Translations under genes and position numbers: made by a program
NCBI GenBank assembly: GCA_008921705.1
Contig: VFFE01007669.1
Span: 6,809,308 to 6,873,307 of the forward strand
Origin: Burhinus oedicnemus
Lineage: Eukaryota > Chordata > Aves > Charadriiformes > Burhinidae
Direction of reading: 5' to 3'
DNA: 64,000 nt
The notes under the pieces: model-generated
Told to the model about the DNA's origin: nothing
Seen by the model: the letters and a program-made list of their open reading frames with translations, nothing else
The model's database searches: none
Shown here: piece by piece, positions 13,701-25,823 of the stretch
Position numbering within the stretch: position 1 is the first letter of the stretch
How the letters are laid out: the number at the start of each line of letters is the position of its first letter

Positions 13701-14699
13701 TATATGTCTGAATCACCAAAACTCAGAAGCTGGGAATTGTCTTGCAATTTACGGTTCTTTTGGTTTTAAGTAAATAAAAATTTCTGAATAAAAGCTATTA
13801 GTATTCTCTTTTTCTCTGAATAATGAGCATGAATTGAAGAATTTTTTTCTCATCAGAAGCTGGGGTTTTTGCTGCTCCTTTTACCCTAACTCTTGTATGC
13901 TCTTTTGTTATGGGTTCTTTTTCTCCAGTATTTCCTTGTGTTCCTCTATAGAGCTTTAGCCATACAGACTTTCCCAAGTCCCTTGACTTGTGATTCCTTT
14001 TGACCTTAAAAAAGAGAGAAGTTGTAGTGTATTACCATGCACTTACCAAGAAATATTATAGAGTCTTAATTGTTAGATGTTTGTAGGTATAACACAGGTA
14101 GAGCATTAGGTGAGAAGAAGGTGGTGGTCCCATGGAAAAAGTTACAGAAATTGATCTCGGGAAGAGAATTAGCACAAAAGAAAATACTAAAACAACTGTG
14201 GGATAGCGAGGCAGATCCTTAGCTAGCAGCTGAGATGAAGTATGGCTCTGTAAGGTCATAAAATGTGCTAATGTTTGCATATTAGCCTTTGTGCTGAGTA
14301 GAGAGGAGTGATCTATGAGGCAAAAATGAGGATAAAAGGTTGTAATTGAGATAAAGAGGTGAAAGGGTCATGCAGCAGTTTAAAGGAAGTCACGCTGTGG
14401 ACAGGCAGCCCAAAATATGGGCTTGTCCATTTGTCCCCAAAAGTTTTCCGAGTAGGCACTCTCTTTTTGTCCTGAATTTGCACAGCAACTAGCACAGCTT
14501 TGGTGAGGGCTCTTAAGCACTACCTTAGTATTCAAGACAAACTATAAATTTGGTGGCTGAACATACGAACAAAATCTGTTTTTTTGCAGACTGTGATGCA
14601 ACAAGCACAGTTAGAGTAAAATGAGGAACTCTTCGATATAGCAGTATATCTACAATGTAAATGTCTTAATGCTGTAAAAATATAAAAAGAATCTAAGTG
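7711..14699. other. Non-coding upstream/intronic sequence
   Basis: No gene recognised. A locally GC-richer patch at about 7830-7990 carries an open frame of 120 codons ending near gtg|gtaagt, but it has no homology I know and the wrong phase to join COBLL1. Poly-T runs (for example 10508-10523), an A run (12860-12872) and an assembly gap are present. A 16-bp perfect palindrome lies at 13526-13541. Confidence 0.6.
11238..11257. other. Assembly gap (20 N)
   Basis: Twenty unknown bases directly after a poly-T run, indicating a homopolymer that sequencing could not resolve. The true length is unknown. Confidence 0.95.
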
Positions 14700-15320
14700 G
14701 TGTGCTGACCAAATGGATAAGGAAAAGCCAGCTGATGCAGTCTTTCTGGTCTTTCAAAAGGCTTCTTCTGGTCTCTAACCTAAAGCCTTTTAGGAAAACT
14801 AAACAAACATGGCATAAGACAGTAGACCTTGCATGGCTAAATAATTTGCCCAAAAATAAGAACAGATGTATGGGAAATGGTCTACTATGAAGGTGCAGGA
14901 ACGCCATCTTGGACTTCCACAGCGATATGTACTGGAACTCTTAGTTCAACATGTTCGTAATCTGGAAAAGTGGCTGAATAGTGAGGTGGCAGTTTGGTGA
15001 CAGTAAAAAGTTATTATTTGCTGTAATGAGCGGAGACAACTCTGAAGACTTGCAGAAGGATATTACAAAAATAAATGGATAATAAAATGAGATTAAATTC
15101 ACATTAGATAAATTTAATACGAATCAGTTTTCCATGTGTATTGGTAAAGGAATAGAGAAGAAAAGAGAAAACATGATTATTTCACCACATAAATATAATG
15201 AGAATACAGTGCACAGTTCTGGTCTCTGTCATCTACAAAAGGATATTGTAGAACTGGGGAAGGGTCAGAGAGGATTGTCAGGGATGATCAAAGGTGTGAT
15301 ATGGTTTTCATATAAGTGAC
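14700..15320 (+). mobile_element. Degenerate CR1 LINE fragment
   Basis: Several stretches match avian CR1 3' coding and UTR sequence in order: gataaggaaaagccagctga, then ttcaacatgttcgtaatctg followed by gaaaagtggctgaatagtgaggtggcag, then aaggatattgtagaactggg followed by cagagaggattgtcagggatgatcaaagg. Stops and indels break the reading frame. The boundaries are approximate. Confidence 0.8.
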
Positions 15321-18300
15321 ATAGTGTTCTTACGTTTAACACTTGTACATGTACCATTTTGTTGCGTTCTAACTGTTCCAAGTAAGTGAAAAGAGAACAT
15401 GCAATAGAATTGTCTAATGATGCTGCATAAAATCCTTAAACCAAATGTTAATAATGGAAAAATAATTAAGTCCCCCTTTAACACTGAGTTATTATACGAT
15501 CTATAATCAACTTCCCTTGTTGATGTGTGACTTGCATAAGAAAAACAAGTTCTTGGTTTGTGTCCAAGCCATTCGGAAGCCTCTTGTCTATGCTCTCTTC
15601 TCCAGTTCTTTTTGATAGAACAAAACTATTTGCCTTTCCCTGGAGACTTGACTGTGTTGTTCCATCACAGATGAGATGTCATCTCAGTAGGTACAAAGCA
15701 ACCGAAGAAACAGAGTATTTAATAAAGCAGGAATTTAATCTGGAAGAATGCCTATTCTTGGCCTAGTAATTCAGGTTTCCTGCTATTCTTGCTGCTTTCA
15801 GACTTCAGTTTGTCATGGATACTATTAAAAAAAAAAATCATTACTATTTCAGGGTTAGATGAAATATCAGATAGTTTTAAAAAAGTCTTGTGTTTATAAC
15901 AATAGAGACAATAGGTTCAAAGGTTCCCAACTTCACAGATATGTCCCTGTTGGGGATTTTTAAAAAACATAATAATTCTGACCAGCTTTTCCATATGCAG
16001 GTAATTGATACTCAGCCGTTGAGGTCTAACAGCCTACTGGGCTTTTGGAGGTTTTTTCTTTTTTTTTTTTTTTTTCTTTTTCTTCCCCAGTGCAGAAATA
16101 CTCAATGCTCTGTGTAATCACAGACAAATGAATCTGAAAGTATTAAAAATCTAAAAATGAATATTAGGATGCTTTCGTTTTACTGCCCTCACTAGTATAT
16201 GCAGGTCTTCATACCCTTTTGGTCTTGGAAACAATTCTGTGGATTAAAAAGCATGAAACATCTGTACAAAAATGTGATCTATACAGGGACCTCTTTAGAA
16301 AGGGTTTTGTATTTAGCACTATAGTGTCATTGTATTTCGCAAACTTAGATTGTTTACTACTTTTAAAGCATATACACAAGAAATAAGTAACTTCCATGTT
16401 TGTGATCTGTTCACATGCATTCCTTTTTGCTGCTGATACTAGTCAGTTGATATTTCCTTTTTAGGGAATGTTTGCTAATACAGCAATGCCAACATGAGTA
16501 GTTTAAGTAGATGCTTTATGGAAAAATGAGAAGCATTTTAAAATTCTAATCCTAAAGAAGTTCTAACAAAACATTTTAATTACATTCCCTTAGATGTGGT
16601 TGGTTGTTTTTTCCCCCCCCAATACCCTGTCTAAGCTCTCCTCCCACCCCATCTTTTAAATGCTCAACGTTTTACATTTCACAAGTGTTCCAGGAACTTA
16701 CAAAAAGAACCCAACAAACTAGTGGCCTATGCTGAGTGATATCAGTGGGGGGAAAAGTAAAAGTAACCTTGTGAGATGCAGGGGAAATAGCCAGGCACAT
16801 ACTTGCACAAATGGAAAACCTTTCCTTTCTTCTCTTTCAGGTTATCTGAAATGCTGGGCACTTGCTTATCATGGTTGATAGTACCAAATTCCATTGGTGA
16901 CTCCCTGAATGAAAACCACATGATTTTTCAACAGTGATAAATTTACTGCTTAATACGTGAAAGCCATAAGAAGGGAATTGCGTAGTAGATAAACAGTATG
17001 TAAAATTCAGTACCACAAGATACCAGTAGGACTAAAAAAAAAATCAGATATTTTATTATTGTAAATATTAATTGAATATTTCTAGCTACAGCCCTTAGAC
17101 CCAGATAGTAATTAATGCCTCCAAGTGGAATTCCCAAATGTTTTGTACTGTGTAGGACATACTAGCCATAGGGAATGTGTTGGTATTTTAGACAACATTG
17201 ATAACCCTGTCTGCACTGAAACTTTTACTGCTGGCGGTCTAGTCCTGCAAGTCTGGCTGTCTGCATTATCGCTGTCCTCAGCTTTTCAAGGAATTAAAAT
17301 TGCTTCAAGGACTTCTATTCTTTGTATTGTTAACGCTTGAAGTTTGGTTCCAGAGTGCAGTTGACTTGGAACACAACCAGCAATTGATCTGTTTGCTTCA
17401 TTCAACCTTACACATATTAGGTAAAACTGACTTGGATCTCTGTTTTGCCTGACGTAATGGGAGATGGATTCTGGTGATAGGACTTCTGGGCTAAGAGAGG
17501 CTAGATAAGGAATTGTCAGTAATGTTGCTCACTCAGCACACAGATGTTGTCCTCTCAGTGAAGTGGTACCCAAGCCACTTCAAAACACTACGTGGCCTGA
17601 TACGGATCTGGAAGACACATTCACCAATGACAGGAACCTGCAGGATGTTGCTGTTGATGATAGCGCTTGCCCAAAAGAGTTTGTTGACTGCATTCCTTCT
17701 CATTCTCAGGGCAGACTTAATTGTAAGCAGTCCTCCCATGGCTGTATGTGTTAGGTTTGACTTTGGGAATAGGTAACCGAATTGAGAATTGCTTTTAAGC
17801 AGCTTCTCTTTTTAATTGACAATGAAGTCAAGCTTCTGTAAATTATCCTACTTCAAACACTGCAAAGTTGTTTTTTGTTTTCCTAATAGCATAAATACTG
17901 TACTTTTGTTTGTGAAATTGATTCATCAAGATCCTAAGCTTCAATAATTTTGTAGGTAATGCTGATAATCAAATTAACTGGGTATAAATAGGTATTTGCC
18001 TCTGCTGCCTAAGTATTCCACAGATCACTAAAATTTGCTCACCTGAACTGTTTAGTTGGGTATCTTACAGACAGAGAAATAGGGAAGGCTAAAAAGCACA
18101 GAGGGAAGGAAGAGTTCTAATTCTAAAACTTCCCATTAAACTTTTCTTGCAAAAATAAAAGTGGTACGGAAAACAGGATTGGATTCTTTTTATGGTATAA
18201 AGCCACAGAAGACATAACAAAGCTACTTAATACTCTCTTTTGAATTGGCTGAAGTAGATATGACAGGATTAATGGCTATACAAATCTCTAGATCTACTCT

Positions 18301-21300
18301 GTAGGCTGTTTGGTCAGGTGGTGGGATTATAAATAGGTAGGCTTACTGATGTCACCAGTAGCGGAAGGGAACAACAGTGAGCTTGCCATGCACACGCACA
18401 CTCCATCCCTTCTACCTACATATGCTATTGAAAGAAATTCACTTGATTTTAATGGAGAAGAAAAACCTGTGTTGTCTTGGAGGTAAGCAGAAAAGTAGTT
18501 TAATCAATTTCAGCTATTCTTCTCCTCCCTCCTTGTTTAGCAGATCAGCAGAATGGCTTCAAACTAATACTTGTATTATCTTACTGGGGAGTGTTGTACT
18601 AACAATAATTTTATTCGCTATACATGGATAAAACTTTGACCCAGAGAACTGTTCTGGTTGGTGTAAATGGGAATTCTGGAAGTGTGTGTTGATGTAAAGT
18701 GATACATATTTTGCAAGGCTAAGAATTCAAATGTTGGCATTTACACAGCATTTCCTTGCTTGTTTGGTTGAACTTGTCCTAAAACCTGCTGTGAGGAAAA
18801 ATATTTACCAACAATTATAGATCTGCAGCAGCTTTGAAGGCATTGCTCTTTGAGGGAAAGCAGAATTTGGGTCTAGGGCAGTACATAAATTGCCAGAACT
18901 CAAACAAAGGCCTGTAAAAAAAAGAATAATTAATGTCTTTTGTCCTTTTATCAGAGAAAGTATGTAATTCTTCCAGTCCAAGGTGCAAAAGCTTTTTTTA
19001 ATCCCATTTCTGTCTGAAAGATGAGGATGTATAAAGACCTGTAAATTTATCCATGTGGATGGACTGCTGAAATTTCAGTGGTGCATTTCTGGGTATAGAA
19101 GCTGTTCCATATTTTACTTTAAGTTGATAATTGGGGTCTAGAAGTTCAAATGAGGTTATTGAGATTATTTTCAATGAGGAATGTTGTTATTTCATGCAGA
19201 CTGTAAGACTTTTCTGACTTTGATTGTCTTTCATCTGATTTCGATCTAAAATTTTGTTTGGAAGAAAAACACTTGTTGTTTGTAATAACTTGTAGAAGTT
19301 GATGCCTTTAGTGTTTAATATAGTAGCACCCTTGCTGTATATTCTATGTATTCCTTGAATGTTATATATCACTTTCATTCATCATGGAAAGCATTGAAAC
19401 AGACTAAATAGACTAAATACATAAATAAGTGCGCAATGCCAAGATGCACTTTGCTTGCAGCAGCAAAGAAAGAATTTGTAAGAAATCTTGTTCAGTTGAA
19501 CTTCTTGTAAAAGTCAGTATGCTTCTGGCACTGAATCATATGTTAATATGTTAAAAACTCGGCAGTGAAAAATACTGGGTGTAAACTTGTGATAGTGAAA
19601 GTTGAAAAGGTTGAGGGGTGAATACAGGAGTGAAGTATAGTAGTTACAGCAAATTATTCGTCAGCATAATAGTATAGGAAAGTTTCTCTGCATTCCTCAG
19701 AGCAGACTGCTGCTGATGATTATAACTGTTATACAGGTTATTAAGAAGTATGCTTCTGCCTTTCCTAAAGAATTTTTCCTGTTTTATAGTTAATGCTGAA
19801 GCCCTGTACCCTTTTTCAGAAAGAGCAGAGGCTTTCTAGCATAAGTAATGGGTCATCCAAACCAGCTTTGGTGTTACCACCATCATGCGGGGAGCCAGCT
19901 TTCCTTGAAGAAATATCTTCTAACTTCCTTGCCTGTTGGAAGAATCCAGTAAGAAGTGGATCTGGGGGACTGTGAGTGTGCAAAAGAAAGAGGAGAAGGG
20001 GCCTAATGACAGCTGTTGTGTGTAGATGGGGATGAGTTTCAGGGAGGAAATAATAGCATTCATTTGGGGCCTGAATTGCCAACCAGTGAGGGAGTTTAAC
20101 TTAAAGTAGGACAAAGGGGAGGGAGCTTCCGCTGTCAGCAGCAGCAAAGGTGGCAATGAAAACTGCTGGTCGGGCTTATGCTATGAAGAGAGCTGGGATA
20201 GGACTTCTGGCTGTGCTTTGTACCACCCATCTGCCCTCACACACTGCATAAGAGATCAGGCTTGGGCTCCAGCAGCAGCCCCAGCATTTGAGGAGCTAGT
20301 AAATGCGATTCTGTTCCTGAAGGGAAGAGGCTGTCCCACTTTGCTTTCTGAGGAGGATGCAGGGAGGGGAGTGAGTGTTGAGGAAGAAGCTGTGCAAGAT
20401 AAGCAGTAGAATCTGGTGGCAGGTAGGTTTGTAAGGAGTGACAGCCTGAGGTGCTCAGTGCTTCTGTTTGGGGGAACTAAAGCTACGTTGTTCATACTTT
20501 GGGAGAAACCTCTTTATTACATCCTAGTTTTCAGGATATTAACTGCCAAGATGCTTCTCTTGCAATATAGTAAAGAAGATGCTTGTTTTAATACAATTTC
20601 TTAGCCTGAGCTAAACTTTTTTCTTTCATTTTTTTTTCCTGTAATGAACTAGGATGCCTTGTTTGCTGACATGGTTGTCTGTGTAGGAACTCTCTGTCCC
20701 TTCTTCATGTGTCACATAGCATCTGTGTGTGTGTGTATATCTATATCTATACGTTGGGGTTTTTTTAACCTTCTTGTTCAGGATAGCAAACTTTCCCTGC
20801 TTCCCATTCTTTTCCAACTAAACCCTCATATTTCTTGGTTATGCAAATGTACAAAACATTTTGAAGTTTTGCCAAACTTAGGTAACTAAAGGACATAACT
20901 GCTAAGAGAAGACTCCTGGTGGCTGAAGAGCTTTCTACAAGGGAGAAAGCTTGTTCTGTTCCAAACACCTGAATAAAACCCAGAAATTAGCTGGAGTGCT
21001 TTCCAAAGTCTCATCACTATGCTTGGCCCAATTATTTTTCCTGTATCAGAACCTTCAGCTGGGAAATGGGACTGTCGCAGTTGAACCCAACCTTTTATAG
21101 CAGCTAAAAGGAAAAGGGAGTAAAGTTTGTCTTCCCTGTTGTTACTGCAGAGCTTCCTAGCTGCTGTCCTGCATTATTTTATCTATTGCCCACCTACACC
21201 CACATAGCTATACTTGAGGGATGTATGTATGAGAAGAAAAAGGGAAGGGTCCATATTAGTCTCTTTCGTGGCCACTATGATACTGCGTGGTGATGCTTTT

Positions 21301-24300
21301 CTTTTCCTTACCTTTCCCAACCTCTAAATCCATCCAGAGCCTGCCTCCAGTGTTACTTCTAAAACATGATTTTGAACAGGAGAGAAAAGCAGCAGCAGAA
21401 AAGCTCAGATAAATTGACAATTCTTACCTCTATTGATGTTCAGAATAGCAGCTGAAAAAGCCATGAGCAGAGCTACGTGTTTCATCTGCAGGCTTTGAAA
21501 AGACAGTGGTGTTATATCTCCTTTCATGACTAGGAGATAACGGCCAGAAGGGCAGATTCAGGTTTTGCTCTATTTGAGAGCCCTTAATTGAACTTTTCTT
21601 ACTGGTCATAGGAGAAAAACATCTGTATGAGCATCATTTTAAAGCAGTTCTTGAAAAAAAGATTTGAGGGTTTGTTCCTAGTGGAGGTAACATATGTTTG
21701 CTTGAGTTTTAAGCATTTGTTAGATTTATTAGTGTATCAAAGGTTAAGCTCCCCCTTTCAGTTCAAGCTGCTCTTTGTTTTCTTTTCCTGTTTATTCAGC
21801 CAGTTATATATTACTCAATTACTGTTACAGATTTACTGCTTTCTCTTCCCTACTCCTTCCTTTCTGTCAGGCTGTTTTCATAACTGTAAATATAATAAAG
21901 GCTAAGTGAGTCATATGAAGTTTTAATAGTTTTGCATGTCATTCAAGTTTTTTTGTACTTTCTTTTGGTAGTAAATCTGGGTTATTTTTTGTATTCGATA
22001 CTTTGTGAAAAGGTTGCAAATAGTTGTAAGTATCTGCTTACTGCAGAGGTATGTTGCACATGGACATGCCAAGTTTGTATTTGTACTTTGTGTTAGCCCT
22101 ATTTACTTCAGAAGTCTAAGTATTTAACCTGCTTAAAAGTAACGTTGGAACTAATTTCCCACTACACCTCTTCTTGTTTGGTTGGTTTTCTGTTTTATAC
22201 TTCTTTTGGCACAACAGAATGTGCTGTAAAGGAACTTTTGTATCAGAATACATTACTATAATTCCTCAGTAATAATAATAAACTTTATGCTAATTTAGAG
22301 CGTAAAGTACTTTTTATCCTCTGTTGCCTGCTAGGATTCTGAGCTCTTGGCTATCTTCCTAACAGCAAGGTAATTCTTATGCTTAGAGAGGAGCTAACTA
22401 TGTTTTTGTTGGATGGTTTAAGACAACACTAAGTTAGTGGCTATCTGTGCTCAGCAGTTGGGTACTCTTTCATATGTTTTAAGTGAGCTTGAAAGGGTCA
22501 TCGTAATAATAGTTATGATTTGCCTTTGAAGGGCAATGGATAAATTATTTTTCTAGAAAAGTTTTAAATTTGTACTTGACTTAATTACATTAAATAAGCT
22601 TATATTGGAGTTCGTGCCTCTTTAATGCCGGGGGGCACAATTAAAAACATGCCCATACCATAGAGATTTGTGTTTACATTGCCTCTGAATCTCCCCTTTT
22701 TTTTCCTTGTAATAAGAGAAATCACTGCATGAATTATGGCGCGAATACAGTCTCTTCTGTTTTCAAGACTGCCACTGCCATGGGGACAGACAATCAGACG
22801 GGCAAGTGTCTGTTCCAAATGGTCTGGAGGGAACTGGAGGATTCATTTGCTGCTTTCTCGCTTTTAGTGTGAACCAGACGTCCGAAGATTCCATTAAGCT
22901 TTCACCTTACTGTCATGGTTACCATCCCAGTCCTGTGATTTATTTCTCTCTAGGATAAGACTTTTTTTTTTTTTTTTTTCAAATTCTTTTCTTCAGAGCT
23001 TTGAGGCTGGTTAAGGGGGGATTCCACATATCCCATTGACTAGGAAAAACTTTTCTGTAGCAGGAGCTTTGAAAACATGTCTTGATTCCAGGGATGCCTT
23101 GTTTTCTTGATCCAATTTATTTATGGAAAGTGTGGATGCGTAGGTATTTTACTTATTTTGCTTTCGTTGTAGCAGTCATCTGAATATAGGCATAAGTAAA
23201 AGAACATTTGCAGATGATTTGTTTTTTGCTGGAACATTACTGAGTAAATCCATAGAGATAATCTTCAAAGATCAGTTTATTAATAATCTTATCACCCCGT
23301 AGCATTACTACTGGCGTGTCAGTTGGTGTATCAGTTGCACAACACACTTTTGTGTTGGGAGAGCTATTCACCCAGTGCCTCATTTCTAGTACCATCTTAT
23401 TCTTATGTAATATTTTTAAAAAAACAGTATTTACAGTATTGGTCTCCTTTCAGCCTTGGGAATCTGTATAGAGAAGTGGACTGTGAAATACCCCATTATC
23501 ACAAAAGATTTACAAATTGTTCATGTTTGTTCCTATGCCTGGAAATTGAACTTAAAATGGGTTTCTGAACTTTGTGTTTTTTGGCACCTATTGAACCACC
23601 TGGTAGACACAATATCCATACAATATAACCTCAGAATCTTCCCCAAATAACTAAGTGGATGAGTTTAGAACCTGAAAGCTCGTATTTCTCTATGGAGCAG
23701 GTACAGCAAATATATTTCCTTTATTTTGTCCTACATGTTTCATAAGCCTGGCTTGAAGGGATAACCTAAGAATGGACAGTTCTTGACTCTCATTGATCCA
23801 TACCTTGATCTTAACATCCAGCTGGTGCTTTTATAGTAGAAATGAAGAGATAGACTGTGTATCAAACAGTGATATTGATCTAGAGATGAAAGCCTAGTAT
23901 CAAGGCTGATAGGCATGTTATATAGATGCTGTGAGGCTGGTACAGCAAATACTTGAGCTGCTTAATGTTAAGGAAAAATATTAGAATAATACAGTATGTT
24001 AAAACTAAATTAAAAGTAACCTTTTTTGCAGCACTTCTGGCAACCCAGATTTTATGTAGAAACCTGTGTGCCTGGTAATAACTTAGTCAAGATGAATAGA
24101 ATGTGACATTTCAACTGGCCAAACTCCAGTTAAAAATTATTATTTTAAGTTCCACCAAAAAGAGAGGTGCTTTTCATGAGCAACAGCAAACTGTTCTTTC
24201 AGTGTGATTTTTAAGCATTACCTTGTTATGTATTCAATTAGCTCTAAAATTAAAAACCTAATAATTTTCAGGAGCTGTAGGGAAATAAATTCCATCTAAA

Positions 24301-25189
24301 TTCTCATTTATGAAACTGGTATGGAAAATCAGTAGACCTACTAAACCTTAAAAATCTTAGGTAGAAGTATAGGCGATGGCAAGTTAGAGACTGTGGAAGT
24401 CTTCAGATAAACGTTAAATGTTTGCAGGTTAATCTTAGTGTTCTCACTGTTCTCACACCAGGCATGGTGAAAAAGCTTCATTAGGAATGAAACAAGAATA
24501 GTTCTTAGATGAATTTTATGTTTACGCTCCCATGTGGGTCTCTATTCTTACAGAACATCAGCCACAGACCTAAGTAGGAAGTTCAGACATTCAGTTAGAG
24601 GGTGGGAAGAAGTGTTTCCACTTTAGAAACTACTCATTATGGTCTGCCAATACTTTAAAAATAAAATTGTAAGTCTTCTAATATGCAGAACAAATCTTAG
24701 TGTTTTGGAAGAGCTTTCCTGTCATGTACCAGAAGTTGTCTGGTCTTAAGGATTCTGATTAAGAAAACTATATTGTTTTGTGACTTTCATTAAAAGATAA
24801 ATGTGGATAATGTATTGCGGCGTTAGAGAAGAAAGCGATGTACTGCTGAGGAGTCTCTTTTCTGTGATCCAAATGCAGTTATGTGAAAATAAAGTAATCA
24901 ATGTCCAGAGGAAGACGCAGTATTACCAGTTTTGTGACTTTTTTTTTTTTTTTTGAGGTTCTTGGCAACCAGTGCTGGAATTTAAAGCAAAAGTTGAATG
25001 TGCCATTCCAGACTATCTTCAGTGTTTAACTAATTTCCTTGCGTAAGAAAAATTTAAAGACTGTAAGAAGGGAGGAACAAAGAAGTTTGATGGAGTATAT
25101 GTAAGGAAAGGTAAAGATTCATGCTGAGTCTAATGATTGCATACATATTTAATGTATTATAAAAAGGTGTGAGCCAAAGCTGGCAGTAG
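15321..25189. other. Non-coding upstream/intronic sequence
   Basis: No recognisable gene or conserved exon. It holds poly-T tracts (16056-16078, 22963-22980, 24941-24954), a C run near 16612, a short TG/TA microsatellite at 20723-20752 and scattered short open frames on both strands. Three mutually overlapping open frames at 17513-17776 are noted in the findings but show no family signature. Confidence 0.6.
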
Positions 25190-25823
25190 TTGTGATGCTT
25201 TTGGTGTCTGCCATTCTGTCCTTCAGGAACAGACTGCCCCCGTGTGGGTCCCCCACGGGGTCACAAGTCCTGCCAGCAAACCTGCTCCAGCATGGGGTCC
25301 TCTCTCCACAGGTCCTGCCAGGAGCCTGCTCCAGTGCGGGCTTCCCACAGGGTCACAGCCTCCTTCATGTGCATCCACCTGCTCTGGTGTAGGGTCCTCC
25401 ACAGGCTGCAGGTGGATATCTGCTCCACTGTTAACCTCCATGGGCTGCAGGGGCACAGCCTGCCTCACCATGGTCTTCACCATGGGCTGCAGGGGAATCT
25501 CTGCCCTGGTGCTTGGAGCACCTCCTCCCCCTCCTTCTTCACTGACCTCATTGTCTGCAGAGTTGTTTCTCTCACATATTCTCACTCCTTTCTTCCAGCT
25601 GCTGTTGAGTAGCACTTTTTTTCCCCTTTTTAATTATGTTATGACAGAGGTGCTACCACTGTTGCTGGTGGGCTTGACCTTGGTCAGCGGCATGTCCGTC
25701 TTGAAGCTGGCTGGCATTGGAACTGTCGGACACAGAGGAAGCTTCTAGCAGCTTCTCATAGAAGCCACCCCTGTAACCACCCCTGGCCCCGCTACCAAAA
25801 CCTTGCCATGCAAACCCAATACA
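25190..25823 (+). repeat. GC-rich interspersed repeat, internally repetitive (avian type)
   Basis: The GC content rises abruptly within AT-rich surroundings. The 5' part is built of degenerate repeated modules, for example variants of gggctgcagggg followed by ctctgcc or cagcctgcc, and cacggggtcac followed by cctgccag and gcctgctccag. The 3' part ends ...ccttgccatgcaaacccaataca. I recall this as a high-copy avian interspersed repeat, but I cannot name its family from sequence alone. Open frames in three frames (up to 168 codons plus, 130 minus) are a by-product of its composition and are not called as genes. Confidence 0.65.

Noticed and set aside
18377..18631. 84-codon frame with a hydrophobic C-terminus resembling a tail anchor
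   Set aside because: It lacks a normal ATG at its start, has no homology and sits in AT-rich non-coding DNA where hydrophobic codons are common.
25242..25748. 168-codon plus-strand open frame, and 130-codon minus-strand frame at 25223-25615
   Set aside because: Both lie inside the GC-rich interspersed repeat and follow from its repetitive composition. No domain signature.
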